Source of the DNA: Comamonas sp. KCTC 72670
Lineage (GTDB): Bacteria; Myxococcota; Myxococcia; Myxococcales; Myxococcaceae
Direction: 5' to 3'
DNA length: 64,000 nt
NCBI GenBank assembly: GCA_014656495.1
Contig: BNCN01000002.1
Coordinates: 1-64,000 of the forward strand
The first letter of the stretch is position 1. Each line of letters opens with the position of its first letter. Positions 9,483 through 20,500 of the stretch are shown in pieces. Under the pieces are notes generated by a model, which did not search any database, was not told the DNA's origin, and saw nothing but the letters and a program-made list of their open reading frames with translations. A program made the position numbers and the translations under genes.

Positions 9483-10150
9483 GCGCCGGCGGCCTCCGGT
9501 GTGGCGTCGCCCTCGTGCTCGTGGGACGCGTCACGCGAGGACGGCATGGCGTCCGCCAGCTCGCGCACGGGCGCCAGCAGGGTGTACAGCGCGATGGTGG
9601 TGCGGGGGACGTCAATCACCTCCGCCGTCAGCTTGCCGTTCTCGATGGTGAAGGTCTCGAAGCCGCGGACCAGGTTCAGCAGCGGCCGGTGCAGGCGCCC
9701 GCCGAGCAGCAGGTCTCTGGCCTGGGGCGTGACGTTCTTCAGGTCCAGCGCGGCGTCGAGCTGCGTGTCCCCAATCTCCTCGTCCCTCACGCCAATGAGC
9801 TTGCCGAGCTTGTGGGCCAGCTTCTCGGGCCGGATGGTCACCTCGCGGGGAAAGCGGGGGCCCAGGTCGTGCCGGATGATGGTCACGATGTGCCGGTACC
9901 TGCCGAAGCCCCGGTGCTCGGTCTCGACGATGAAGGGCCGCCCGGCGTGTTCGCCGTCCAGCCTCAGCGTTCCAATCAAGTTCATGAACCCCGGCTGGAA
10001 CTCGAAGCGCCAGCCCCGGCTCGCCGCGAAGTCCCCCCACACCTTGATTTGCCGTTTCCAGATTCGCCAGTAGTAGGCGCCGATGAGGGACACGATGGCG
10101 AGGCCCACCCCGAGGAAGGTGGCGAAGATCTTCACTTGGAGGATGGTCAT
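9479..10150 (-). CDS. Membrane-anchored DUF3137-like protein, copy 1 of a coupled pair
   Basis: 223 residues from the ATG at 10150 (MTILQVKIF), chosen because it places a transmembrane helix at residues 5-27; in-frame codons upstream give an unlikely Arg-rich extension. The soluble part shares [TI]RPEKL and VRDEEIGD with its downstream neighbour, to which it is coupled by an ATGA overlap. The two probably form a hetero-oligomer or arose by tandem duplication. Function unknown. The C-terminal 20 residues are acidic and low in complexity. Confidence 0.7.
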   Translation of the reverse strand: MTILQVKIFATFLGVGLAIVSLIGAYYWRIWKRQIKVWGDFAASRGWRFEFQPGFMNLIGTLRLDGEHAGRPFIVETEHRGFGRYRHIVTIIRHDLGPRFPREVTIRPEKLAHKLGKLIGVRDEEIGDTQLDAALDLKNVTPQARDLLLGGRLHRPLLNLVRGFETFTIENGKLTAEVIDVPRTTIALYTLLAPVRELADAMPSSRDASHEHEGDATPEAAGA

Positions 10151-10385
10151 GACCGGCAGCATCCCTGCTCGGGCCGTATCGGCCAACCCCCTCCGCGCGT
10201 GAGGGCCCACTCGCGGGACGTGGCGGGGCGTCCTCTCCAGAACGGCGTGGATTTTCAAGAACTTGCGCGCATGTCAGACGGAGGGAGTAAGGGAGCAGGC
10301 GCACGCCGCTTGGAGCGAGCCGCCTCCTTGATGGAGGCTGCCCGCCGGCCAGCGCGCCACGGGAAAGAGGGAGGGTGAACGCCTG

Positions 10386-11630
10386 ATGCGCCTGTTGCAC
10401 ACGTCGGACTGGCACCTGGGACACACGCTGTACGACGTCTCGCGGGACGCGGAGCACGCCGCCTTCCTGGACTGGCTGTTGGAGACCCTGGAAGCGGAGG
10501 CGGTGGACGCGCTGCTGGTGGCCGGGGACATCTTCGACACGGCGAACCCCAGCGCGGACGCGCAGGCGGCCTGGTACCAGTTCGTCGCCAAGGCGCGGCG
10601 GCGCCTGCCCCGGCTGGACGTGGTGGTGATTGGCGGCAACCACGACTCGGCGGCGCGGCTGGATGCACCGGACCCGCTGTTCGCGGCGCTGGGCGTGCGC
10701 GTGGTGGGCGGGCTGCCTCGCTCCCGAGGGTTGGTGGACCTGGAGCGGCTGCTGGTGCCGCTGCACGACGCGAAGGGGCGGGTGGGCGCGTGGGTGGCGG
10801 CGGTGCCGTACCTGCGGCCCTCCGACCTGCCTCCGGTGCCGTTGGACGCGAGCGACCGGCTGGTGGAGGGCGTGCGCACGGTGTACGCGGAGGTGCTGGC
10901 CGCGGCGCGCCGCAGGCGTCAGGCGGGGCAGGCGCTGGTGGCCATGGGGCACTGCTACATGACGGGCACGGAGCTGTCCGTGCTGAGCGAGCGGAAGATC
11001 CTGGGCGGCAACCAGCACGCGCTGCCCGTGGAGCTGTTTCCGGAGGACGTCGCCTACGCGGCGCTGGGGCACCTGCACAAGGCGCAGCGGGTGGGGGGGC
11101 GCGAGGGTGTGCGTTACAGCGGCTCACCCCTGCCGCTGTCGCTGTCGGAGGCGGGCTACCGGCATCAGGTGCTGCTGGTGGAGTTGGAGGGGGAGTCGCT
11201 GGGCGAGGTGCGCTCGCTCACCGTGCCGCGGACCACGGAGATGATGCGCGTGCCGGGGCGGGACGCCGCGCCGCTGGAGACGGTGCTCGCGCTGCTGGAG
11301 GCCCTGCCCGCGGACGAAGAGGGCGCGCTGGACTGGCGCCGGCCCTACCTGGAGGTGTGCGTGTCGCTGCCCCGTCCAGAGCCCGCGCTGCGGCACAAGG
11401 TGGAGAAGGTGCTGGAGGGGAAGGCGGCGCGGCTGGTGAAGCTGACGCCCGCGTACACGGGGACGGGGGGCGCGCTGGCGGAGGTGCAGCCGGGGCTCTC
11501 GCTGAAGGAGCGCACGCCCGAGGACGTCTTCCGCGCGCGCTACGCCCGTGACTTCGAGGAGCCTCCCGCGCCCGCGGTGCTGGAGGCCTTCCATGCGTTG
11601 CTGTCCGACGTGCAGGAGGAGTCGCCGTGA
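10386..11630 (+). CDS. sbcD: Exonuclease SbcCD, nuclease subunit D
   Basis: 414 residues. Mn-dependent phosphoesterase that, with SbcC, cuts DNA hairpins and processes double-strand ends. All Mre11-type motifs are visible: HTSDWHLGH at the N-terminus, GDIFD, GGNHDS and GHLHKAQ. The C-terminal domain after about residue 270 should be the DNA/SbcC-capping part. The stop overlaps the GTG start of sbcC (GTGA at 11627-11630), so the subunits are made in coupled fashion. Confidence 0.95.
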   Translation: MRLLHTSDWHLGHTLYDVSRDAEHAAFLDWLLETLEAEAVDALLVAGDIFDTANPSADAQAAWYQFVAKARRRLPRLDVVVIGGNHDSAARLDAPDPLFAALGVRVVGGLPRSRGLVDLERLLVPLHDAKGRVGAWVAAVPYLRPSDLPPVPLDASDRLVEGVRTVYAEVLAAARRRRQAGQALVAMGHCYMTGTELSVLSERKILGGNQHALPVELFPEDVAYAALGHLHKAQRVGGREGVRYSGSPLPLSLSEAGYRHQVLLVELEGESLGEVRSLTVPRTTEMMRVPGRDAAPLETVLALLEALPADEEGALDWRRPYLEVCVSLPRPEPALRHKVEKVLEGKAARLVKLTPAYTGTGGALAEVQPGLSLKERTPEDVFRARYARDFEEPPAPAVLEAFHALLSDVQEESP

Positions 11631-14600
11631 AGGTGCTCGCGATTCGCGGTTCCAACCTGACGAGCTTCGCGGGGGACTTCGCGCTGGAGCTGGACCAGCC
11701 GCCGCTGGACCGCCTGGGGTTGTTCGCGATCACCGGCGCGACGGGCGCGGGCAAGAGCACGTTGCTGGATGCCTTGTGCCTGGCGCTGTTCGACCGCACC
11801 CCCCGCCTGGGAGGCCGGGGCGGTGTGCCCGTGGGCCGCGCGGACGAAGAAGAGGAGGCGCGGCTGTCCGCCTACGACGTGCGCGGCATGTTGCGCCGGG
11901 GCGCGGCCGAGGGCTTCGCGGAGGTGGACTTCCTGGGCAAGGACGGGCGGCGCTACCGGGCGCGCTGGTCGGTGTGGCGCGCGCGCAACCGCGCGGAGGG
12001 GCGCTTCCGTCCCCAGGAGATGCAGTTGATGGATGTGGCCACCGGGCAGGTGACGGGCCGCACCAAGAGCGAGGTGCTCACCGCGATTCAAGAGCGGCTG
12101 GGGCTGTCGTTCGACCAGTTCCGCCGCTCGGCGTTGCTGGCGCAGGGGGAGTTCGCGGCCTTCCTCAAGGCGGATGCCAGCGAGCGCGCCGAGCTGCTGG
12201 AGCGGATGACGGGCACGGAGGTGTACAGCCGCCTGTCCATCGCCGCGCACGAGAAGAACAAGGCGGAGCAGGAGGCGCTGGCGAAGCGGGCGCAGGGGCT
12301 GGCGGCCATCGCGCTGATGCCGGAGGCGGAGCGCGTGGCGGCGGAGGCGGCGCTGGGGGAGGAGTCCCGGGCGCGGCAGGCGGTGGAGGCGCGGCTCAAG
12401 GAAGCGGAGGGCGCGGCGGCCTGGCACGTGACGCGAGCGGGGTTGCGCGGCGCGGAGCAGGCGGCGGAGCTGAAGGCGCGGGAGTCTCGGACGGCGCTGG
12501 ACGCGGCGGGCCCTCGTGCGGCCCGGCTCGAGGAGGTCCGCGAGGCGGAGGCCTTCCGCGGGCCGGTGGCGGCGGTGGAGACCGCGGAGCGCCGGTGGGC
12601 GGAGGCGGAAGCGGCGCAGGTGGCGCGGGCCTCGGAGGTGGAGACGGCGCTGGCGGGGGCCTCGGCGCGGCAGGTGGAGTTGTTGGAGGCGGGGACCGCG
12701 CGGGCCACGGCGCAGGAGTCGGAAGTGGCGGCGCGCCCCGCGCTGGAGGAAGCGGCGCGGCTGGACGCGCGGCTGGATGGTGTCTCGCGCGAGGCGGCGG
12801 AGGCGCGCGCGCGCGCGGAGGTGTCCCAGGCGTCGTTGGACAAGGCCCGGGCGGAGCTGGAGTCCGTGCTCGCGCGGGAGGCCGAGGCCCGGGGCGCTGC
12901 GGAGGCCGCGCGGGGCTGGCTGACGGACAAGGCGCACTGGGTGGCGCTCACCAGCGAGTGGCCGCGCTGGCAGCGGGAGCTGGAGCGCTACGAGGCGGCG
13001 CAGGTGGAGCGTCGCAAGGCCCGTGAAGAGTCGGGACGGCGGCTGAGTGAAGTGGAGGGGCTGCGCGAGGCGGTGGGCCTGCGGCGCGAGGAGCGCGACG
13101 CCACGGCCCGCGCGGAGGAGATGGCGCTGGCGGCCGCGACCCACGCGGAGGCTACGCTGGGGACGGAGACGGGCGCGGAGCGGCGGGCGCTCCGGGAGCG
13201 TCTGTTGGCGCGGCAGGAGGCCGCGCGGGGGCTGAGGGTCGCCCACGAGGGGCTCGTCGCGGACGAGGCCGAGGTGCGCGCGGCGACCCGCGAGGTGGCG
13301 GCGGCGAAGGCCGAGGCCGAGAGCGCCGCGGCGGAGGCCCGTGCCGCGGAGTCCCGGAGGACGCAGTGCGAGGCGGCGTTGAAGGAGGCGCAGCGGTCGC
13401 TGTCGCTGGCGCAGGCCACGCAAGGGTATGCGTCCCACCGTGCGCTGCTGCGCGAGGGAGAGGCCTGCCCCCTGTGCGGCGCGGCGGAGCACCCGTACGC
13501 GCGGGAGGCCTCCGCGCTCGATGGGCTGGTGGCGGAGGCCGCCTCGCGCGTGGAGGCGCTGGAGCAGGAGCGGACCGGGGCCACGCAGGTCGAGGTGGCG
13601 GCGAGCGCGCGGAGCGCCGCGGCCAGCGCGCGCGAGGGACAGGCGGAGGCACGCCGGCAGTCCGCGGCGACGCGGGCCGCCGCGCACGCGGAGGACTGGG
13701 CGAAGGGGCGCACGGCGTGGACGGACGCGGTGCGCCTCGGCTCGGATGGACAGGGGGCTGAAGGGCTGGAGCAAGGCACGGCGGCTTCAGCGCGGCGGCA
13801 AAGCGCCTCGCGGGCTTCGGTGCGGGCCGGTGGCGCTGTTCCGGTGGCGCTGCCCGGTGCCGATGCGGCGCTCGCGGGTCGCGACGGGCTGTCTCGCCCG
13901 GGTTTTGCCGCGTCGGAGCCACCGGCCGTCGGGGGCTCGCCTGAAGCAGGTTCGTGGCTGGACGCGGAGCGGGTCGAGGTCTCGGAGCGGCTCACGGCGC
14001 TGAAGGACGAGGAGCAGGCGGCGGAGTCCCGGGCCCGGACGGCGCGCGAAGCCCGCGCGGCGCTGGAGACGCAGCGCACGCGGCGCGAGGTGGCGGCGGA
14101 GGCGCTGCGTCAGGCGGAGGAGACGCTGTCGCGCGCGGAGACGGTGCTCAAGGATGTTCACGCCCGGCTCGAGGCCGCCGAGCAGACGCTGCGGCAGGTC
14201 ATCGCGGAGGTGTCCCCCGTCTTCACCGTGGACGCGGGGTGGGACCGCAAGCTGGAGGAGGACCCGGCCACCTTCCGGCGCAAGTGCGGCGAGCGCGTGG
14301 TGATGTGGAAGGGCAAGGAGGACGCGCGACTGAAGGCCGAGGCGCGCGAGGCCGAGGAGCAGCGGCATCGCGCCCGGGCGCAGGGGTTGATGGAGGTGAG
14401 CGCCCGGCACGCCGAGGAGCACCAAGCCTTCGCGGCCCGCAAGGAGCAGGAGCGCGGGGAGCTGGCGCGTGCCCGCGCGGCGCTGCTGCAAGGCCGCCCC
14501 ACGGCCGAGGTCCGCGCCGAGTTGCAGTCGCGGCTGGACGCCACGGAGGCCGCCTTCGAGCGGGCCCGTGAGCGCGCCGAGGCGGCGAAGCAGGCGGTGC

Positions 14601-15583
14601 AGGTCGCCACGGCGCGCGCCGAGGACGCCGTGCGCACCCGGGCGGAGGCCCTGACCCTGCGGGAGTCCGAAGCCGCCGCGCTGGCGGCTCGGCTCTCCGA
14701 GAAAGGCACCACGCTGGAGGCCGTCCGCGCGCTGCTGGCCCACGACGCGGCCTGGCGCGAAGCGGAGGCGCGGGCCCTGGCCGCGTTGCGTGAGGCGCTC
14801 GCCCAGGCCACCGCCGTGCTGGCGGAGCGTGGCGAGCAACGCGCGCGGCATGAGGCCTCGGGTCCTCCCGCGTTGTCCGAGCAGGAGGCGGGAGAGGCCC
14901 GCGAGCGCCTGCGCGCGGAGACCGAGGCGCGCCGTCACGCCGAGGCCACGCTGCACGCGCGGCTGGAGGCCGACGACCGCGCGAGGGCGCGCCATGGCGC
15001 CGAGGCCGCCGCCCTGGAGGAGGGCCGCCGCGCGGCGGAGGTGTGGAAGGTGCTGGGCGACCTCATCGGCTCGCATGACGGCAAGCGCTTCAAGGTCTTC
15101 GCCCAGAGCCTCACGCTGGACGCCTTGCTGCTGCACGCCAACGCGCACCTGCGCGAGCTGGCGCGGCGCTACCGGTTGATGCGCGTGCCCGGGCACGACC
15201 TGGACCTCCAGGTGGTGGACGGCGACATGGGCGACGAGGTCCGCAGCGTGGCCAGCCTGTCGGGTGGCGAGAGCTTCCTGGTGTCGCTCGCGCTCGCGCT
15301 GGGGCTCGCGTCCCTCTCCTCGGAGACGACGCAGGTGGAGACGCTCTTCATCGACGAGGGCTTCGGGACGTTGGACCCGGAGACGCTGGAGGTGGCCCTG
15401 GCCACGCTGGACGCGCTCCAGGCCACGGGCCGGCAGGTGGGCATCATCTCCCACGTCAGCGGCATGGCCGAGCGCATCGGCGTGCAGGTGCGCGTGGTGA
15501 AGCAGGGCGGCGGACGCAGCCGGCTGGTGGTGGAGGGCGACCTGGGCATGGTGCCGACCACCTCGGGGCAGCAGGTGGCGTGA
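11627..15583 (+). CDS. sbcC: Exonuclease SbcCD, ATPase subunit C
   Basis: 1318 residues, GTG start overlapping sbcD. Rad50-like SMC ATPase. Walker A GATGAGKS is at about residues 37-44; the zinc hook CPLC is near residue 614, at the centre of very long Ala/Glu/Arg-rich coiled coils; the signature LSGGESFLVSLALALGL and Walker B LFIDEGFGTLD are at the C-terminus. At about residues 705-780 the heptad-like coiled coil is broken by a Gly/Ala/Pro/Ser-rich stretch that looks like a low-complexity insertion, making the protein longer than typical SbcC (about 1050 residues in E. coli). Confidence 0.95.
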   Translation: MKVLAIRGSNLTSFAGDFALELDQPPLDRLGLFAITGATGAGKSTLLDALCLALFDRTPRLGGRGGVPVGRADEEEEARLSAYDVRGMLRRGAAEGFAEVDFLGKDGRRYRARWSVWRARNRAEGRFRPQEMQLMDVATGQVTGRTKSEVLTAIQERLGLSFDQFRRSALLAQGEFAAFLKADASERAELLERMTGTEVYSRLSIAAHEKNKAEQEALAKRAQGLAAIALMPEAERVAAEAALGEESRARQAVEARLKEAEGAAAWHVTRAGLRGAEQAAELKARESRTALDAAGPRAARLEEVREAEAFRGPVAAVETAERRWAEAEAAQVARASEVETALAGASARQVELLEAGTARATAQESEVAARPALEEAARLDARLDGVSREAAEARARAEVSQASLDKARAELESVLAREAEARGAAEAARGWLTDKAHWVALTSEWPRWQRELERYEAAQVERRKAREESGRRLSEVEGLREAVGLRREERDATARAEEMALAAATHAEATLGTETGAERRALRERLLARQEAARGLRVAHEGLVADEAEVRAATREVAAAKAEAESAAAEARAAESRRTQCEAALKEAQRSLSLAQATQGYASHRALLREGEACPLCGAAEHPYAREASALDGLVAEAASRVEALEQERTGATQVEVAASARSAAASAREGQAEARRQSAATRAAAHAEDWAKGRTAWTDAVRLGSDGQGAEGLEQGTAASARRQSASRASVRAGGAVPVALPGADAALAGRDGLSRPGFAASEPPAVGGSPEAGSWLDAERVEVSERLTALKDEEQAAESRARTAREARAALETQRTRREVAAEALRQAEETLSRAETVLKDVHARLEAAEQTLRQVIAEVSPVFTVDAGWDRKLEEDPATFRRKCGERVVMWKGKEDARLKAEAREAEEQRHRARAQGLMEVSARHAEEHQAFAARKEQERGELARARAALLQGRPTAEVRAELQSRLDATEAAFERARERAEAAKQAVQVATARAEDAVRTRAEALTLRESEAAALAARLSEKGTTLEAVRALLAHDAAWREAEARALAALREALAQATAVLAERGEQRARHEASGPPALSEQEAGEARERLRAETEARRHAEATLHARLEADDRARARHGAEAAALEEGRRAAEVWKVLGDLIGSHDGKRFKVFAQSLTLDALLLHANAHLRELARRYRLMRVPGHDLDLQVVDGDMGDEVRSVASLSGGESFLVSLALALGLASLSSETTQVETLFIDEGFGTLDPETLEVALATLDALQATGRQVGIISHVSGMAERIGVQVRVVKQGGGRSRLVVEGDLGMVPTTSGQQVA

Positions 15584-15597
15584 AGGGCCGCGCGGGC

Positions 15598-16521
15598 TCA
15601 GGTCTCCATCAGCCCGCGCACCACGGCGGCCACGGCCAGGGGCGTGGCCACGCGGTCGTCGCTCAGCGGCGCCAGGGCGCGGGCGAACTGCTCCGCGGAG
15701 CTGAAGCGCTGGGAGGGCACGGGCGCCAGGGCGCGGTCCAGCACCAGCGCCAGCGCGTCGGACACCTGGGGCACCCGCATGCGCACCGGCGTCACCCGGC
15801 CACCGCGGATGGAGGACTCCACCTGCTCCTCGGGCCCGGAGGGGAAGGGGGACTCCAGGGCCAGCAGCTCGTAGAGCAGCACCGCCGTCGCCCACAGGTC
15901 CACCGCCACGGACACGTCGCCCGCGAGCAGCTCCGGGGAGCGGTAGTGCTGCTTGCCCAAGCGCCGGATGTCCTTCACCGCGCCCGCGCGTGAGCGGGCC
16001 ACGCCGAAGTCCGTCAGCTTCACCTCGCCCGTGCGGGACAGCAGCACGTTGTGCGGGGACACGTCGCAGTGCACCACGCCCAGCGGGCGGCCAGTGGTGC
16101 TGACGGCGTGGTGCGCGTGCGCGAGGGCCTCCAGCACCTGCCGGACGATGAGCACGGAGATGTCGATGGGCAGCTCGATGCGGCGGCGGCGGCACCGCGC
16201 CAGCACGCGCCCCAGGTCCGGCCCCTCCACCAGCTCCAGCGCGAGGTAGCCGCCGTCCGGCAGCTCGCCGTACTCCACGAAGCCCACGATGTAGGGGTGG
16301 CGCAGACAGCGGGCGAGCTCCGCCTCGTGCAGGAGCTGCTCGTGGGCCTCGGGGTCGCGCGTGCGCTCGGGCCGCACGCGTTTGACGGCCACGTGCTCAC
16401 CGGCATGCGGGCCGTGCTTCATGCGCGCGAGGAAGACCTCCGCCATGCCACCGCGCCCCAGCCGGGACATCAGCTCGAAGCGGCCGTGGTCGCGAGGCCA
16501 GGTTTCCCGCACTTCTTCCAT
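15598..16521 (-). CDS. Serine/threonine protein kinase
   Basis: 307 residues, essentially a bare Hanks-type kinase domain with no transmembrane or sensor domain. Gly-rich loop GRGGMAEV at residues 22-29, catalytic Lys47 (VAVK), DFG at 171-173. The catalytic loop is HCDVSPHN (151-158): the catalytic Asp and Asn are kept but the usual Arg of HRD is Cys, so it is a non-RD kinase and may not need activation-loop phosphorylation. Two bases separate it from the upstream PilZ gene on the same strand, so the pair is probably one operon. Target unknown. Confidence 0.92.
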   Translation of the reverse strand: MEEVRETWPRDHGRFELMSRLGRGGMAEVFLARMKHGPHAGEHVAVKRVRPERTRDPEAHEQLLHEAELARCLRHPYIVGFVEYGELPDGGYLALELVEGPDLGRVLARCRRRRIELPIDISVLIVRQVLEALAHAHHAVSTTGRPLGVVHCDVSPHNVLLSRTGEVKLTDFGVARSRAGAVKDIRRLGKQHYRSPELLAGDVSVAVDLWATAVLLYELLALESPFPSGPEEQVESSIRGGRVTPVRMRVPQVSDALALVLDRALAPVPSQRFSSAEQFARALAPLSDDRVATPLAVAAVVRGLMET

Positions 16522-16523
16522 GT

Positions 16524-17429
16524 TCAGGCCAGGCCGCCCGCGAGGCTCGCCAGGTACGTGTCCAGCGTCTGGGAGAACGTCGCGTCGTCATTGAGGAACG
16601 CCAGGCCCACGCCGCCCGTGTAGGGGTCGTCCACCACGTGGACCACCACCGCGTCTCCTTGCAGGCGCTCGCCGTTGGGCAGCTTCACGTCCACGGTGAC
16701 GACGCTGTCGGGCAGCGGCCGGTGCGCGGTTCGCACGAAGAGGCCGCCGTTGGAGATGTTGAGGGCATGCTCTCGCACGAAGTCCAGCTCGGTCCGGAAC
16801 TCCATCTCCAGTTTCACCGCGAAGCGGCGTCCCCGTCGCTGCGGACCGTCAGTCAGCTGGACAGGCACCTGGTGAGACGGGCTGCTCGCCGGGGGCGCGG
16901 GGACCTCCGCGGGGGCGCTCGGCGGAGGCGCCGCCTTCGCGGTGCCAGGAGGCGTGGCGCCGCTCCCCGGCACCACCGGACGCTCATTGCTCACCGGCAG
17001 GGTGGACAGGTGCTGCTGGAGCGCGCGAGCTGCCACGGAGCGCTCGTCACCCCGGTAGGTGGTGCCCCCGCCAAAGGTCGACGCGCGAAAGGCATCGCGC
17101 TCCAGCTTGGGCAGACGCCACAACTCCACGAAGGTGCCTCCGCTGCGCTTGGCCTCCTCGGCCAGCTTCTCCACCGCGGAGCGCGGGTATCCCGGCGCCT
17201 CCACTTTCAATTCAATGCCCGCGTCCTCCGGACGCAGCGACACCACGAGTTGGAGTGACTGCGCGGAGGTGAGCACCTCGCCAATCCCTTCCACCCAAGC
17301 TGCCACGCGCTCCGGGGGAGCCGAGCCATTCCACAATGCCGCAAGACCGAAGACGGGCACGGGCGGGACGATAACCGAGCGCTTCAAACCCGCGAACCCT
17401 GTTTGCCAACAGCGTGGACGCAATCTCAT
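16524..17429 (-). CDS. PilZ domain protein (TIGR02266-like)
   Basis: 301 residues. The C-terminal third is a PilZ domain: [15 protein letters not shown] supplies the RxxxR-type arginine motif and NISNGGLFV the [DN]xSxxG motif, so c-di-GMP binding is plausible. The first half (about 1-130) is an uncharacterised alpha/beta region, joined through a Pro/Ala-rich linker (about 140-190). TIGR02266-type PilZ domains are a Myxococcus paralogous family. It is the first gene of a two-gene unit with the downstream kinase, which suggests a link between second-messenger sensing and phosphorylation. Confidence 0.85.
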   Translation of the reverse strand: MRLRPRCWQTGFAGLKRSVIVPPVPVFGLAALWNGSAPPERVAAWVEGIGEVLTSAQSLQLVVSLRPEDAGIELKVEAPGYPRSAVEKLAEEAKRSGGTFVELWRLPKLERDAFRASTFGGGTTYRGDERSVAARALQQHLSTLPVSNERPVVPGSGATPPGTAKAAPPPSAPAEVPAPPASSPSHQVPVQLTDGPQRRGRRFAVKLEMEFRTELDFVREHALNISNGGLFVRTAHRPLPDSVVTVDVKLPNGERLQGDAVVVHVVDDPYTGGVGLAFLNDDATFSQTLDTYLASLAGGLA

Positions 17430-17578
17430 CGCGTCACTGGACTGGGATCATCCGGACCCGGACTCAGAGTTGCCCCAGGGGGAGTAGGTGCTCGGAAAAT
17501 CCCGCATTGTTCTCTACAATGGAAGTCTGCTTCGACTCACCCCCCCATCTGGAGTCGGAGTCATTGGAGTCAAAGACG

Positions 17579-20500
17579 ATGCGCAACTCCTTGATGCGGT
17601 ACTTCACCTGCGCGTTGCTGGCAGCGTCGTTGCTGACTGGCTGCAATGGTGGAAATGATCCTGACCCCAACCCACAACCGAATGCAGACGGTGGTGGTGG
17701 TGGTGGCGGCGACGGCGGTTCGGATGCGGGTCCTGGCGAAGAGGACGCTGGCATCATCCCGGACCCCGACCCGGATCCGGGCCGTGTGCCCACGGACATC
17801 GACGACCCGAACAACGCGAACAAGGACTCCGACTGCGACGGCCTGACGGACGCGGAGGAGTTCTCCACCGTCTATCCCGGTGGCCTGAAGACGGACCCGG
17901 GCCTGCGCGACACGGACGGCGACGGCATCCGCGACGGCGTGGAGCTGGGCCGTACGACGAGCGTGGACCCCAACTGCAACTTCCCCGGTGACCAGGACCC
18001 GACCACGCGCACCTCGCCGGTGCTGGCGGACACGGACGGCGACGGCATCCCGGACGGCCTGGAGGACCTCAACCGCAACGGCCGCAGGGACCCCGGCGAG
18101 ACGGACCCGAACGCCATCGACTCGGACGGTGACGGCCTCGCGGACGGCGAGGAAGACGCCAACCGCAACGGCGTGGTGAGCCCCGGCGAGACGGACCCGC
18201 GCAAGCGCGACACGGACGGCGACGGCCTGGATGACGGCCTGGAGGTCCGCACCGGCACCGACCCGCTCAACCCGGACACGGACGGCGACACGTGCAGCGA
18301 CGGTGAAGAGGACGTCAACCGCAACGGCATCGTGGACAACAACGAGACGGACCCGCGCGTGGCGGACTGCGCCGCCTCGGTTCCGGACTCCGACTTCGAC
18401 GGCATCCCGGACCACATCGAGATCGCGACGGGCACCGACCCGAACAACCCGGACACGGACGGCGACGGCATCCCCGACGGCGTCGAGGACAAGAACCGCA
18501 ACGGCCGCGTGGACTCCGGCGAGACGGACCCGCGCCTGCGCGACACCGACTGTGACGGCTTGCTGGACGGCCCGAGCCGCGACGGCTTCCTCGGTGAGGA
18601 CCTCAATGGCAACGGGCGCGTGGACCCGGGCGAGACGGACCCGACCAACCCGGACACGGACGGCGACGGCCTGCTGGACGGCCTGGAGCTGGGCGTGACG
18701 ACGGCGCAGGCGCCGCGTCAGGACTGTGGCTACCAGGGGGATGCGGACCCGACCACCACCACCAACCCCCTGAACCCGGACACGGACGGTGACGGCATCC
18801 AGGACGGCGCCGAGGACGCCAACCAGAACGGCCGCGTGGACGAGGGTGAGCTGAACCCGAACGACCCCAGCGACGGCGCGGCCAACACGCCGGCGGGCCA
18901 GGCGTGCCGGACCTCCAACCTGCGCACGGTGACCTTCAAGGAGGAGAACGGCGGAGACCTGCGGCTCGCGCTGCCCTCCACCTTCACGGACGCGAACCTG
19001 CGCACCATCCGCGACGGCAACAACGGGGTGGGCATCATCGGCTGGGACGCCACCAAGCAGGTGACGGTGATTGCGTACAAGCGGGGCCGGGTGGGCTCGT
19101 CGACGACCCCCACGGGCGACGAGGCGGGCATCCGCACGGCGTCGTTCAACTCCGCCACGCGTGACTTCCAGCAGACGTTCAACACCTGGGATGGCTACGC
19201 CGCGCTGTCCGCGCGTTACGCCATCTCCGGCAACGCCGACCTGAAGACGTACACCAACACGCTGGTGCGCTCGCTGGTGCCCGGGAGCACCGGAGAGCTG
19301 ACGGGCACGGCGGGAATCACCGGTCCGTTCACCATGCAGGCGCAGTACGTCCACCGCTCCGACCAGAGCGTGGTGGTGGTGCTCGCCATCACCCCCACGT
19401 CCCGCTACAACGAGGCGGGCAGCCTCTTCACGACGGCGGACACGGCGGGTGGCTCGGCGCTGGCGCAGTTCGGAGACACGGACGCGGTCCAGTGCGAGAA
19501 GTTCACCGTGCGGCGGGCGATGGTGGACTTCATCTTCGTGGTGGACGACAGCCTCTCCATGGCCTCGTCGCAGCAGTCGCTGGCCAACGCGGCCACTGCG
19601 GTGGCGGACAAGCTCGCCAACGCCACGCTGGACTGGCGCTTGTCGATGGTGACCACCACCTACACCTACGGAAGTGGGTCGAACGCGGGCTTGCTGCGTG
19701 GCTTCACGCAGAACATCAACCAGTTCCGCGCCTGGCTGTCGCAGAACAGCACGTGCAGTGGCGGCCAGTGCTCTGGCATCACCATCCCTCCGGGCTCCGA
19801 GCCGACGACATGTTCCGCCAACGCCCAGTGCTGGGTGGGGCAGAACGGCAACGGCACGGAGCGGCCGCTGCAGGCCGCGCGCGCCGTCATCAACCTGCTG
19901 GCCTCCACCGGTGGCACGCCGGAGACGCGCTTCCGCGCGGGCGCCAAGGTCGTGGTCGTCATCCTGACGGACACGCGGGACCAGTCCTCCGACACCGTCA
20001 ACACGTACACCCAGTACTTCCTGGGGACGGGCAACCAGGTGGAGACGAACCGCAATCCGCTGAATCAGCCCATCGACGTGCACGGCATCCTCTGCCCGCA
20101 TGAGAACGCCACGGCCGATTCCAGCACCTGGTGCCAGAACCAGGAGGACCCCCGGAACCCGCGCCACCTGGACATCATCCAGGCCACGGGCGGCGTCTAC
20201 GGCTCCATCCGTGACTCGGCGTCCATCACCACCACCATCAACGCCATCATCGACAGCGTCATCGCGTCGGTGGGTTACCGGACGCAGAAGCCGCCCATCG
20301 GCGCCTCGCTGAAGGTGGCCATGGACTCGGTGGCGAACGCGTCGCAGTGCCCCACGCCGGCGGACCTGCCGCGCAGCCGCACCCACGGCTTCGACGTGGA
20401 CGGCATCAGCCGCGCGGTGTCGTTCTTCGGCGGTTGCCGTCCGCAGACGCCGGGCACCACCCAGGCGGCGCTGTCCTACCGCTACTGGACGGACCGCACG

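Noticed and set aside
11540-13774. 744-codon open frame opposite sbcC
   Set aside because: Shadow frame in GC-rich coiled-coil coding sequence.
17880-18840. Regular DNA repeats (GACACGGACGGCGACGGC type), possible CRISPR or minisatellite
   Set aside because: They encode Ca-binding TSP3-like repeats in frame, with irregular spacing; no spacer-repeat structure.
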